From Albula goreensis (Eukaryota > Chordata > Actinopteri > Albuliformes > Albulidae): a stretch of 64,000 nt of DNA. The position numbers and the translations under genes were made by a program. This document shows positions 21,698 through 33,063 of the stretch, in pieces. The notes under the pieces were generated by a model. The model saw only the letters and a list, made by a program, of their open reading frames with translations, was not told the origin of the DNA and searched no databases. Location: positions 37,774,052 through 37,838,051 of the forward strand of contig CM040747.1 of the NCBI GenBank assembly GCA_022829145.1, read 5' to 3'. Within the stretch, counting starts at the first letter, position 1, and each line of letters starts with the position of its first letter.

Positions 21698-23875
21698 GGT
21701 CTTCCTGGGTACAGCAGGAACTTGTAGCCCAGCAGTGCTGTGGACTGGAGACTGTGGGCTCACTGACCAGCATGTGGTGCTTGTGCCAAGCCGGTTTTAT
21801 AAATGAGGTCCCAGGACTTGTGCTTCTGTGGCGTCAGCCCTCTAGTGCTGTTGCACCAGTACATTGCTTCCAATGGTATTTAGCTTATTTAACTGCGGAA
21901 TCATTTAGCAACTTTATCAAAGCAATACCTTAAATTAAGCACCTAAAAAATTCAACAATGCAGCACAGACACACAGGCATGAACACAGGCACTCATACAC
22001 AAAAATATTTTTCACACCTTTATTAAATTGTGAAACGGAGGCTGGTGTGGATAGGGCGTTTCCTCCCCATGCTATTTGACCCCCATGCCCACACCAGCAT
22101 AAACACAGCATCTGCCGTTTTCTGCCCACTGGCTTCCATCCCCTTGTCCCCGGACACAGGCTTCTTCAAAGAATTCAGTGCTGGGAACGCAAACTCCCAA
22201 ACGACTGTTCAGGAGGCTGGAGTTGAAGGCCTTTTCCGCTGGTCTGGTGGAACGGCCAGTGGTACATGATTGAGGGTCATGTGATGGCCAGAGCCTCACC
22301 CAAGTTTACCACAATAAGGAAGGAGAGAAAGTTCTGCCGTCCTGGGTGGAGGCTCGAACCACTGACCTTTCAGGTAACAATATTAAACACTAGACCAATT
22401 TACCTAGAGATACGTTGCGCGCCCCTTCTTCAGCCTGCATTTAACAAGGAAGTAACATATTGGGAGGGCCCTCGGCATGGAAGAGAAGTAGAAGGGTTGA
22501 GGAGTGTAATATAAGTAAGATTGTTTAAAGATGACCTATTGCAAACATGTGTGCATCTGGTGGGAAAGTACAGGGCGAGAAGAGATTGTGCAAAGGAAGC
22601 AAGATGTATTGCAAAAACACATTGCAGTTTATCTTGAGAGAAGAACAGCTGTTCAAGATTCAGATTTCTTTGTGTCATTTTCTTGCATATGCAATCAGAA
22701 TGAAATACCACCACCGTTCCTCCTGGGCAACTTAATTAGCCATAAATTAAAATAGAAGAGAGAGAATTAAAAGAAGGCGTTTGTAAAAGAATTTTGTATA
22801 AAATATAAAACAATACAATAAGCAATAAACATATAAAAACACGTTACTATACACAATACACACACAATACATACACACAATACAACTGTCCCTTACTGGT
22901 GCACAGAAAAAAAAGAAGAAAATTAGCAAAGGCATATCTGGAGAATGGCAGCATATACTGTACATGCAACTTTATCTATACAAAAGTGCATTGTGCAGTG
23001 TAAAAGAAATTGCACTAGTGGAGGAAGTGTCTGGCACACTATGAGGTTAATGGTTTAGTGGTGGAGGAGGTGCAAGAGATATTTATGATCCTCACAGCCT
23101 GGCGTATGAAGCTGTTTAGAAACCACCTGCACAGGTCCTGAGTACTGTTAGGCCCTTCTTGACGTAGTCCAAAAGCGGTGGCTGGTCGAGGTCAGGTGGG
23201 TCATACATGTGCGGCTCCCCAGGAATTGATGCCTACCGACCACCTCTGCAATCGTGCCATCTACGGTCAGCAGGGTGGTGGTCGTGCGGACCTTCCACAA
23301 GTCGATGACCATCTCCTACGCGAAGTGCTATCGACATTCAGGGGAATTTGTCTATTCAACCGCGCTTCATCGCTGCTCTTCACTCCATCACTGTATGTGA
23401 CTCATCACCTTTGCTTTGATTGAGACCCCAACTGTCGTGTCATCAGAAATTGAAGCGATGATGTGGTTATTGCTGAATCCTGGCGGTACAGTCGTGAGTC
23501 CTTGGGAGTGAACGCAGGGCTCAAGGACACAGCCCTGGGGGTGAAGCCTGGTAACCACTGGGGTGGCCACCTGATGTGTGGCTGCAGACTCACGACTGTC
23601 TGCTGCCTTTTTGTGTCAGGAAGTCAGGTCCAGTTACAGAGTGGCAGTATCCACATCCAGCTTCTCCATCAGTTGCTGTTGGTATGATGGTATTGATAAT
23701 CTATAAATCTTTCAAAGAGCAATCTGTAATCGGTTTATTGACCCTGAAGCTCGAGAGAGAAGGTGTGCTGGAGCAAGAACCCTCAGTGTCACGGGTCAGT
23801 GCCTCCCCCTCCAGCACCTGCAATGGGTCCCAGCTGCGGCAATTGCAGTCTCTGTGCCAGTCTGGCCCAGGGGGA

Positions 23876-23903
23876 GGTTTTTATGCGGCTCTCTGTCACT
23901 GTG
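23876..23903 (-). promoter_or_regulatory. 12-spacer recombination signal of V5, nonamer altered
   Basis: Minus strand CACAGTG (23897-23903), a 12-bp spacer, and ATAAAAACC (23876-23884), one base from the ACAAAAACC of the sisters. It may be a sequencing error. Confidence 0.7.
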
Positions 23904-24175
23904 TGGTTTCAGCTACTGCTGATCCAGTGTTGACTCTGACAGTAGTAATCTCCTGCATCTTCAGCCTGGACTCCACTGATGGTCAGAGTGAAGTCAGTCC
24001 CAGACCACTGCCACTGAATCGATCAGGAATCCCAGAGATACGCTGATTTACAAACTTTATCAGGAGTTTAGGAGCTTCTCAGGCTTCTGGTTATACCAGA
24101 GCCATTCTTTCACCATGACTGTCTTTATACACAGCGGTGCTGGTTCTACAGCTCAGGGTGACAGTGTCTCCTGTG
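23904..24175 (-). pseudogene. Partial Ig light-chain V segment V5, cut by the gap
   Basis: Nearly the same as the 3' part of the V4 exon (the [22 protein letters not shown] and YYCQ regions can be matched). It carries single-base losses, for example in the GSGSG and KPGEA codons, and a changed CDR3 end (the bases coding WVFTQ are replaced). The frame is broken several times. The leader and first third of the exon would lie in the N gap. It is either a recent broken duplicate of V4 or an assembly duplicate of V4 itself. Confidence 0.7.
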
Positions 24176-24675
24176 NNNNNNNNNNNNNNNNNNNNNNNNN
24201 NNNNNNNNNNNNNNNNNNNNNNNNNNNNNNNNNNNNNNNNNNNNNNNNNNNNNNNNNNNNNNNNNNNNNNNNNNNNNNNNNNNNNNNNNNNNNNNNNNNN
24301 NNNNNNNNNNNNNNNNNNNNNNNNNNNNNNNNNNNNNNNNNNNNNNNNNNNNNNNNNNNNNNNNNNNNNNNNNNNNNNNNNNNNNNNNNNNNNNNNNNNN
24401 NNNNNNNNNNNNNNNNNNNNNNNNNNNNNNNNNNNNNNNNNNNNNNNNNNNNNNNNNNNNNNNNNNNNNNNNNNNNNNNNNNNNNNNNNNNNNNNNNNNN
24501 NNNNNNNNNNNNNNNNNNNNNNNNNNNNNNNNNNNNNNNNNNNNNNNNNNNNNNNNNNNNNNNNNNNNNNNNNNNNNNNNNNNNNNNNNNNNNNNNNNNN
24601 NNNNNNNNNNNNNNNNNNNNNNNNNNNNNNNNNNNNNNNNNNNNNNNNNNNNNNNNNNNNNNNNNNNNNNNNNNN
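24176..24675. other. Assembly gap of 500 N
   Basis: Exactly 500 undetermined bases, a round number suggesting a placeholder of unknown true length. Sequence to the right does not continue the V5 leader or promoter. Confidence 0.99.
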
Positions 24676-27231
24676 GTTATATAACATCCCACCAAATCAA
24701 CACTGAATGTTGAATGAGTGGACTACACTTCATACAACTTCATAATTTTATACATTTCAACTCATTGAATCAGTCAGCATATTTTTCTGTGTTGGACTGA
24801 GAGTAGTTACAGTGTGAGAGTGTCTGAGATTTCCTCTGTGTTCTGCACATGAGGATAAATGTAGGAGTAAGAGCTGGGAGAGTAAGAGAGGGAACAATGG
24901 GTTCTTCCTAGTTTTATAACTTTCATTGCCCATTGCATGTTTCTGGGGTTACAGAATTGGCTTACTGTAACTGAGGATGTCAGGCTGCGGCGGTGCTATA
25001 AACATCACTGGTGTTTCCTGTGGAGTGTGTGGAAATGTAGTTCCATTGTCCCTACACCCCCCTTTGGTCTCAGGATGCGGCTTAAGCCAGTATTCCTTTA
25101 GAGCGCAAAAGTCATTCAACATTCCACAGGTCCTCAAGTTCATTTGACAGGTTATGACAGTTTGGCAAATCTGGGCAGTTCATACACAGCTGTAGACATC
25201 TGGGCAGTTATGTGTAAAATTTAACCAATCATGAATAATATATCAAAAGAGAACACTACTAACAGTCAAGGACTGACTATTAAGGTACACTCATATCTAC
25301 TGACAAACTCAATCAATAAAACATAATGGAAAATAAGAAAACAGCAGCACCTGGGAGGTTTATGCTTAAAGTGGTCAGGAGTGTTAGTGAGGTAGAGTAT
25401 GAGTTGTCAGTGATCCAGTCATGAGAAGTCTGAGGGGGGTGCCCTATGGATCAGATGAACTTTTGACTACAGTTTGAGGTCTGGTCTGGCCCAGACTGGA
25501 CTGGACTGTTTAGTCCCTTCAGACAGGAGCTGCTGTGGAAGGGTGATTCCTGGCTGTTACCCCCAGGTACCCTTGTGCTGTTCTGACAGAGACTGTTTAT
25601 CCTGGTGACTGTATCAAGAAATGGAAATGAAGACATAATGATCTCATTTCTACAGTCCATCCTAGTTTGTGTGATATCCTAACCAGGAGATATATGTTAA
25701 CAGTCTTACATTAGTGGTACTTCCTGAAGTCCAGCTAATTACTGACTTACATGACACTGGGTCAGTGAGCAGCTACTCACAATGAGGAGGTGTTGTGAAA
25801 AATGTAAGAATGGGGCAGCACTCTAGGGATGTGCCCAATGCACCTGCAAAGATCATCCTGTAGCTGTGGTTGCCTGATTGGGCTGGGTTTAACAGTCTAC
25901 AGTAACTGACTAAATTACCATTAATATATCTGATTAAATGGCTTAATAAACTAATGTTTAGAGAGAAATGGTTGCTGTTGTTACAGGCAAACCAAGCTGA
26001 GTAAAAATGACTCATGCAGCCCCCTTTGGTAAGGTGGAGTTGAACAAAGAGAGAAGAGAGTGATGGAGGAGGAGAGGTACTCTGTTTGCAGGTTTCCTTT
26101 TCCTGATGAGCATATGGGAACTTATGTTCTTTTCTAAGCAGTGCAGCTACTGTCAAACTATTCTGAGCTTCCTTCCCCATCTGTGTCTGTACCTGTGGGT
26201 CTGCCTGAATTATCATCTCTCCAATTTTTGCTGTCATTGTATTGAGAAAAACTAGAGTAAAATTTTGGGCAAAAGGTTTTCTTAATGTGTTTTTGGGGCG
26301 AAGGTTCTGAAGGAGTGACTTGGCATTTGCTCTGGACCTTCTGGTCAACCTCAGTTTTTTCATTTAATATGCAGGGTGTCCCAAATGCTCTGGGCTTCCC
26401 TTTTAATCTTATGCATTGATTATTTATCTCTTGAGGACAAAACAACATGAGTGTGAATACAGGGGTGGAAGTTGTGTAAGAAGAGAGATTTGAAAGTTTG
26501 ACTCTCTTCTATACCTGGCTTGTCTCTACCCTGTATTTAGACATACTGTAGCAACATATATTATTTATTTTTTTGCAACTGACATGATGCAGTTCTCGTG
26601 CATCATGTCACTCCATGCTGTGGAAGACGTTTTATTTTTTGTTTTTTTTTTTATTTCCAGTCTTGCCTGTGTTTGTGTTTTGTGGTTATAATCTTTTCCG
26701 ATGCTGTGTTTTTGTAAAATGAGGCCAGACTTTCTACTGTTTCTGTGTCATAGTGAATGCACTTCAGGGTGAACAAATGAGCTGAAGGCATTTTCCTCCT
26801 CTGGCATGTAGTTGCATAGGTCAGTGTGACGGTGAGCCAGTCAGATTTCACCTTAAATTTTTACAAAACTAATCGTGATTGGCACACAGATTGATGGGTG
26901 TTATTTTTGATAAAAATTACAGTACGGAATGGCGCTGAATTTTTCACATATCCTGTTAGTATAGGCAATAAAATCAATGGCAGTTCTGTTCTGAAGAGTT
27001 GTGTTTTTCTCCTCTAAATTATAAAAAGTATTGATGATGGTGTCAATATTGTCTCAAACTGTTCAACAGCATCAGTAAGGTATCAATAAGATCTTAATGA
27101 TACCCATCCCTAGTGAGAGGTAACTGCAGTGAAACACAGTTTGTGTTCCCTGTGTGGAGGGGGATAAATCATACGATTGTCAGAAGATTCGTGCTGAGAT
27201 CTTCTGGTCCCCCCTTTGGAAGGGTGCAGGA
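24676..27231. other. Gene-poor region with unassigned minus-strand frames
   Basis: No family is recognised. Minus-strand open stretches occur at 24949-25143 (ends FIAPPQPDILSYSKPIL), 25451-25660 (Ser/Gln-rich) and 25773-26363 (196 codons, including YSAWFACNNSNHFSLNI with several NxS/T sites). They are in different frames and without convincing splice signals. They could be pieces of the gene whose last exon is at 27232-27524, or chance frames. Confidence 0.3.
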
Positions 27232-27524
27232 TTAAAGACCTGAATAGACTGAAAGGTTTTGGTTAGAGGAAGTAGAAGAATGATGCTCAGAGCAGCCTGA
27301 GTCACAAGTAGACCCCCCTTTCCCCTTTTCACTGTGTGAAGAGTGAGATATCAGCACATAGTCTGATGTGGTTTCCACTGAAACACTGCTTAGTGAATTA
27401 GAGTGGGACCTGAGGTCAGCTAGACCGGATATTGGACCCAGATCAGAATGCAAAGTGTTTCTGTGCACCTGGTTATATGTGGCTCCTTGCAGAATTGAGG
27501 TGAGTGGGGATGAGAACTTAACCA
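27232..27524 (-). CDS. Terminal exon of an unidentified receptor-like gene with two ITIM-like motifs
   Basis: On the minus strand a strong acceptor (CTTCTTTTCTTTCAG) precedes an open frame of about 97 codons ending at TAA (27232-27234). The first complete codon follows two bases, so the preceding exon should end with one base of a codon. The product is polar and Ser-rich with no membrane segment. It contains TSDYVLI and, near the end, LSVYSGL, both fitting the S/I/V/L-x-Y-x-x-I/V/L pattern, plus ATYNQV near the start. This fits the cytoplasmic tail of an inhibitory Ig-type receptor or a cytokine receptor with phosphotyrosine docking sites. Upstream exons (membrane segment, ectodomain) were not found, so gene identity and activity are unproven. 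Confidence 0.4.
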
Positions 27525-28849
27525 CTGAAAGAAAAGAAGGGGCGTCATGTGACTGCAGTCCTGCAGAGCGTTCACTTTTAAGATAAAAGAAAAGAAAAAT
27601 TCCTCTCTGTCGGAGCAGAGATCTGATTTGGCAGAATGCAAATCATCCAGATACTGCAGAGCTTTTTGCTAAAGGTTTGTGATCTTGGAGGATGTTTTGT
27701 TTTGAGCTTTCAGGTTTACAATCTCACTCCCTAGTTACTCATTTGCAAAGGAGGGCAAGGCTGGCTTGCCTTGAGAGAGCCAAGACAGAGCATGACTATG
27801 TATTATTCAGTTCAAATTAGGTTAAGGGCAATTTAATAATGCCATTAAATTTCAGAGACACTGAAGATGTTGGTATGCCAGTAAAATGACCAAATGGACA
27901 ATTATTTTCATGATTTAGAGATAATAACAATGATTTTTCATAATCAATTAAAGGTGTCTCTTGTAGTGATTTGAATGATTAAGGGTGATTAATAATACCA
28001 ATAATGAATAACAATGCTTTTCTTCAAGTTTGTGTGGAATTGTCAATGTGTTACCAAAGGGAATTCACAACCACAGTGCGAGCTTTGCTTGCTGTTACTG
28101 GATTCAACTGCAGTAGACAGTGGTGTTTGAGAACATTTTCAAGTGGTCAATATGGGAAGTGCAATGATTTAAGTTCGAAGCTGCTTGGATAGGGGCCCCA
28201 TTATCTGTTTTGTCAGGAGCCTCACTCCCTCCTTCTTCTCCAGGGGCCCCACTCTCTGCCTGTTTTCCAAAATTGAATAGCATTTTTCTTTCTAAAAAAA
28301 AAAAAAAACATTAAATACAGCCAAATTATATTATCACAAAACATTGAATATGCCAAAATCTATCCTCACACATGAGGGCACCACAGAATGTAGAGTAAAT
28401 GTGCTGATTCAGCACATGGGAAGCAGAAAATATGAGGATAATGCTGTTCCTCACAAAGGCTCCAGTTAAATGCAGGTGAAGTGTATGCAGTGTAAGAACA
28501 AACAGATAACACAATATGTTCATCTTAACAGTCCCAGCACAAGGCACCAATTAAAAGTAATCAATCTCATAAAATGACTTAAGCCATAAACGTATGAATA
28601 TTACCATAATAATAGCAAAACAATAGGAATTACCACACCCTTTTAACAATACAATTATTGATAATTAGTATTGGGGATCTCAACCAATTTTTGAAGGCTT
28701 TGTTCTATGAATAGAGTGGCTACAGTCAATGTTTAAGTGAAACAACACAGACAACCAGTTATAAATACAAAGGCTTCATTACATATGAAATATGAATATG
28801 TGTATGAAAGCATAATCTGAGTGCATGTAGATGACTTAGTCAGAACACA

Positions 28850-28850
<1 letters not shown>
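27525..28850. other. AT-rich spacer
   Basis: No recognised domain. A minus-strand stretch at 28450-28525 encodes a signal-peptide-like MNILCYLFVLTLHTLHLHL, but the downstream frame has no known domain and no clear donor, so it is not called. A poly-A run lies near 28296-28309. Confidence 0.4.
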
Positions 28851-28851
<1 letters not shown>

Positions 28852-28916
<65 letters not shown>

Positions 28917-28942
28917 CCACAGGCTGGGATGGTGTATATTTA

Positions 28943-28979
<37 letters not shown>

Positions 28980-29556
28980 TGTGTGTGTGTGTGTGTTTTC
29001 TCTCCACAGGCTGGGTTGGTGTTGTTCAGTGCACATTTGTTTTCTAAATACATTTGTTAGTAAATAAGAAAATTCTCAACATGAGTAAAACAACCATGTT
29101 GTTAATGAAGAGACGAATCCCATGTTTGCAGTTGAAGACAGATACTTTACTTACACAGCCGGCCGTGGGAACACAAGCATGGAGCAAAATGTTCAAAGAT
29201 TACATTGTGTGGTCAATATTTATACAGTTTAAGGGAATTACATTAGCATGCAATGGCTCATACATGGTAATGGGGAACCCTCCATTCTACAGATAGCAGA
29301 TAACAGGTCATTAATAGGAGGCGCCATTTGGCCTTGGTTGGATGCTGCAACATCCCTTTGTAATTCTAATACACATTCTCAACACTGTGCTGCTCTCAAA
29401 AACTATATCCCAACAGTGTATATTTATGTGTGTGTGTGTGTGTGCGTGTTGTTCTCTCCACAGGATGGGTTGGTTTATATTTATAGTGTGTGTGTGTTCT
29501 CTCCACAGGCTGGGTTGTGTGTGTATTTATGTGTGTGTGTGTGTGTCTCTCCACAG
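28852..29556 (+). repeat. GT microsatellites with repeated splice-acceptor-like units
   Basis: Long GT runs at 28852-28911, 28946-28996, 29429-29450 and shorter ones alternate with the motif TTCTCTCCACAGGCTGGG. The motif or a variant appears at about 28912, 28998, 29454, 29498 and finally 29547, where it is the real acceptor of the LRR exon. A stretch at 29060-29395 without GT runs looks like a later insertion of unknown type. Confidence 0.75.
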
Positions 29557-29731
29557 GCTGGGTTGCTGTAATCTCACAGAGGGCTGCTGTGATGATCTGG
29601 CCTCAGTCCTGCGTTCTCCCCACTCAGAGCTGAGAGATCTGGAGCTCAGAGACAACGAGCTGCAGGATTCAGGAGTGAGAGCGCTCTGCTGCTGGACTGG
29701 AGGACCCACTCTGTAAACTGCAGAGACTGGG
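29557..29731 (+). pseudogene. LRR exon 1 of the NLRC3-like gene, frameshifted
   Basis: The acceptor CTCCACAG and the donor GTGAGT bound 175 bp. The frame reads LGCCNLTEGCCDDLASVLRS, then ELRDLELRDNELQDSGVRAL, two ribonuclease-inhibitor-type leucine-rich repeats. After VRAL a small indel shifts the frame, so GGPTL is followed by a stop. In the other frame the usual end (LEDP, KLQRL-like) is readable. Confidence 0.8.
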
Positions 29732-30156
29732 GTGAGTAACAAACACAAACCCCCTCTTTCATGAAGGGCTCAAATGTGACTAAATATCCCACTAATATTA
29801 ATAATGACTCAGGCTAAAGCTTTCTGTTCACTTTGCACAGTCAATCTGTGATGTTAAAATGTGTGTTTTTCCAACAGCAATTTCAGTGTTCATAAGGGAA
29901 TAAAATACTGAATTGTTACTTTTAAAAATTATTCATTCAGTATTACAATATTAATTACATACCTTCAATTATAGAAAACAAAGAAGTAAATGAGTCAGTC
30001 CCACTCATTAAAATAATGATAATAAGTATACGACTAATTCCACAGCCCTGTCATTTTATATTCAGGTGTGTAACACACTAATTCCACAGTCCTGTTATTT
30101 TACATTCAGATTCTGTAAGGTGTGTTTGTCCAGAGCTGGTCTCCTTCTCTCTGCAG

Positions 30157-30318
30157 GCTGTCAGGCTGTCGAGTCACAGAGAGAGGTTGTGATTCTCTGG
30201 CTTCAGCTCTGCGTTCAAACCCGTCACACCTGAGAGAGCTGGATCTGAGCTACAATCACCCAGGAGACTCAGGAGTGAGAGCGCTCTCTGCTGCTAAACT
30301 GGACACACTTACACTGCT
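30157..30318 (+). CDS. LRR exon 2 of the NLRC3-like gene
   Basis: Bounded by CTCTGCAG and GTAAGT. It reads [20 protein letters not shown], then [20 protein letters not shown], in one open frame, the best-conserved repeat of the family. The end ([13 protein letters not shown]) is shorter than usual (162 bp, against about 171-174 bp typical). The donor is the first of 13 copies carried by the following minisatellite. Confidence 0.8.
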
Positions 30319-30892
30319 GTAAGTACAGAGAGTTTCCACACTGCACCTCATAGACACACTGCTGTAAGTACAGAGAGTTTCCACACTGCACCTCATAGAC
30401 ACACTGCTGTAAGTACAGAGAGTTTCCACACTGCACCTCATAGACACACTGCTGTAAGTACAGAGAGTTTCCACACTGCACCTCATAGACACACTGCTGT
30501 AAGTACAGAGAGTTTCCACACTGCACCTCATAGACACACTGCTGTAAGTACAGAGAGTTTCCACACTGCACCTCATAGACACACTGCTGTAAGTACAGAG
30601 AGTTTCCACACTGCACCTCATAGACACACTGCTGTAAGTACAGAGAGTTTCCACACTGCACCTCATAGACACACTGCTGTAAGTACAGAGAGTTTCCACA
30701 CTGCACCTCATAGACACACTGCTGTAAGTACAGAGAGTTTCCACACTGCACCTCATAGACACACTGCTGTAAGTACAGAGAGTTTCCACACTGCACCTCA
30801 TAGACACTGCTGTAAGTACAGAGAGTTTCCACACTGCACCTCATAGACACACTGCTGTAAGTACAGAGAGTTTCCACACTGTGTGTCACTCA
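30308..30892. repeat. 45-bp minisatellite containing a splice donor, 13 copies
   Basis: The unit reads ACACACTGCTGTAAGTACAG, then AGAGTTTCCACACTGCACCT, CATAG. It begins at the end of LRR exon 2 and repeats almost without change to 30892; one unit is 2 bp shorter, near 30805. Every unit carries CTGCTGTAAGTA, a consensus 5' splice site. The near-identity indicates recent expansion. Confidence 0.95.
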
Positions 30893-30920
30893 GTCACTGT
30901 CTGTTCTGCTGTTCCTACAG

Positions 30921-30967
30921 TGTGGACCATGGAGGAGAGAGCAGGAACAAACCAGGACCCAGGAAAT
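30921..30967 (+). CDS. Linker exon between LRRs and B30.2
   Basis: A 47-bp exon with acceptor TTCCTACAG and donor GTGAGT. It encodes VDHGGESRNKPGPRK, the standard linker in fish NLRC3-like and some TRIM-like proteins. It joins in phase to the next exon to give KYGCQLTLDPNTAH. Confidence 0.8.
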
Positions 30968-31394
30968 GTGAGTCTGTCAGCACTGAACACTCACTCCCTC
31001 CATTTCCTCTCCTCCCTCTCTCTCTTTCTTTCACATCTATTTTCAACTCTTTTTCAGTCCCTCTCTTCACCATTCTCTTTTTCACACTCAGACAGAAGTC
31101 TGTCCATACATACAGCACTGTGTGTGTGTGTGTGTTTCTCATGGTCATTGAGTTCAGTTTGTGTTTGTTTGCAGATGGTGTTTACAAACATTCACCCAGA
31201 TTTAGACACCTACACATAAACACACACACAAACAGCCCCACATACTCCAAACACACACATGAACACACTCACACAGAGGTGCACACACATACAAACACAA
31301 CCCTGTTTCTCTCTTTCTCTCACACACTCAGTCACACATAATGAGATGAATATTAATAATGATAATTAATCTCATTAATGTCTCTGGTTTGCAG

Positions 31395-32002
31395 ATGGCT
31401 GTCAGCTCACACTGGATCCAAACACAGCACACAGAGAGCTGTCTCTGTCTGAGGGGAACAGGAAGGTGACAAACACAGAGAGAGCAGCAGCCATATCCTG
31501 ATCATCCAGAGAGATTTGACTGGAGGCCCCAGGTTTTGTGCAGAGAGAGTCTGTCTGGACGCTGCTGTTACTGGGAGGCTGAGTGGAGTGTGTCTGAGGG
31601 GGGATGGGTTTATATAGCAGTGACATATAAAGGAATCAGCAGGAAAGGACTGGGGTGATGATTGTTTGTTTGGAGGGAATAAAAACTCCTGGAGTCTGGA
31701 CTGCTCTAAACACAGATACTCTGTCTGTCACAATAAGAATGAAACACACATACCTGCCCCCCTCCCCCTACCGCAGAGTAGGAGTGTGTGATGATGATGA
31801 TGGTGAAGGAGTGTGTGTGTACAGAGTAGGAGTGTGTGTGGACCGTCCGGCCGGCACTCTGTCCTTCTACAGCGTCTCTGACTCTGACACACTGACCCTC
31901 CTGCACAGATTCCACACCAACTTCACTGAACACACACCCCTCTGTGCTGGGTTTGGAGTGTGGGATACTAACACCTCAGTGTCCCTGTGCCAACTGGAGT
32001 AG
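31395..32002 (+). pseudogene. B30.2 (PRY-SPRY) exon, frameshifted
   Basis: It begins GCQLTLDPNTAHRELSLSEG (PRY) and shifts frame at about 31498 into PDHPERFDWRPQVLCRESLS, GRCYWEAEW and VYIAVTYKGISRKG. It shifts again near 31655 (DDCLFGG region) and near 31755, and ends with YRRVGV, VDRPAGTLSFYSVSDSDTLT, LLHRFHTNFTEH and VSLCQLE before TAG. All family blocks are present in order, so the decay is recent. A tandem GATGATGATG lies in the middle. In the family this domain binds ligands or partners. Confidence 0.85.
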
Positions 32003-32092
32003 AGACACACACACACACACACACACCCCTCTGTGCTGGGTTTAGAGTGTATGGGTATAACACCTCAGTATCCCTGTGCCAACTGGAGTAGA

Positions 32093-32130
<38 letters not shown>

Positions 32131-32350
32131 CTGTGCTGGGTTTAGAGTGTATGTCTAACACCTCAGTATCCCTGTGCCAAATGAGTCTCACACACACACA
32201 CACACACACCATCAGTGTCTGTAACCCAAACACACATACACACATGCAACACACACACACACACATGTTCTGTACACACTGTAAAACACACACACACACA
32301 CACCCTGTGCTGGGTTTACACACTCAGTGTCCATGTGCTAGCTGGAGTAG
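32003..32350. repeat. Tandem copies of the B30.2 3' end with CA runs
   Basis: After the stop, the last ~70 coding bases (CTCTGTGCTGGGTTT..., CACCTCAGTATCCCTGTGCC) recur about three more times (about 32025-32090, 32128-32182, 32302-32345), each followed by a CA run. It is an expansion of the exon tail, not further exons. Confidence 0.8.
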
Positions 32351-32995
32351 ATGTGACACATATCACTCCAGCTCACACACTCACCCATAAAAACAAACAA
32401 ATGCACACATACTCACACATGGCTACACACACATCCAAACACTGTAAAATACATGCACACACACTCATACTCATAGTCTCAGATTTATCAACACACATCG
32501 GAACTGCTACAGACAAACACACTGATACAACTTAAAAAAAAAAAGACTGTGTTTGCAGTTGACACTTCCCACACACATAAACAAACAGTACATTTTACAC
32601 ACATCACCTATTACATACATAGACACACACACACACCAAAAATGCATGTTCACTCACAAACACAAACGTACACATGCACACATAACATGCACACGCTGAC
32701 ATAAATATACACTCAACCAAATTCTGTTTCATAGCTCACACACAAACAGTATTTTATATATTTTTAAACATATGTGCCTGTGGAAACACACAGATTTGTA
32801 CATAGATACACTAGGTAGGAGTAGAGGTAGGAGAGAGACACAGTTTCAGATGTCTCCAGTTTACCTCAGTACAAGTTCAATCCTGTATATAACAATATGG
32901 CTTTTTAGCAGGTTCATTTGAAGAACTATTGTGTAATCATGTTTTATTTTATTACAATAAAATTATATTATAAATGTTAAAGGTGTGTGTATGTA
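32351..32995 (+). other. CA-rich 3' flank with a polyadenylation signal
   Basis: Low-complexity CA-rich sequence to about 32760, then AT-rich sequence with AATAAA at 32956-32961, which may serve as the 3' end of the NLRC3-like transcript. Confidence 0.45.
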
Positions 32996-33063
32996 ATTTT
33001 TTTGATGTAAGACATGAATATCACACACAACCCCTGAACCAAACACCAACTGTACCACAGAGA

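Larger units (their letters stand above)
21795..24175. repeat. Error-rich second copy of 18970-21300
   Basis: The order of landmarks repeats that of 18970-21300: TTTATAAATGAGGTCCCAGG, the tRNA-Asn-like piece, the LINE 3' tail and reverse transcriptase, then a V4-like exon. The copy differs largely by scattered one- to few-base insertions and deletions, including in the V exon, and it runs straight into a 500-N gap. That pattern is more like uncorrected long-read sequence or a collapsed allele than an aged duplication. Confidence 0.8.
29557..32002 (+). pseudogene. 3' part of an NLRC3-like (fish NLR) gene: LRRs, linker, B30.2
   Basis: Four exon-like pieces run in the order found in fish NLRC3-like genes: LRR exon 29557-29731, LRR exon 30157-30318, a short linker exon 30921-30967 (VDHGGESRNKPGPRK) and the B30.2/PRY-SPRY exon 31395-32002. 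These proteins are cytosolic innate sensors with N-terminal FISNA/NACHT domains, which are missing here. Upstream sequence to the window's V region shows no NACHT. The first LRR exon has a net one-base frameshift and the B30.2 exon has several. The copy is therefore probably a pseudogene or an assembly-damaged gene. Confidence 0.8.

Noticed and set aside
28450-28525. Signal-peptide-like MNILCYLFVLTLHTLHLHL on the minus strand
   Set aside because: No donor at a suitable place, no following domain and no promoter; hydrophobic frames are common in AT-rich DNA.
30256-30889. Two long minus-strand frames made of 15-residue repeats
   Set aside because: A by-product of a 45-bp minisatellite whose unit length is a multiple of three.
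28852-32700. Cys/Val-rich and Thr/His-rich frames
   Set aside because: Translations of GT and CA microsatellites.
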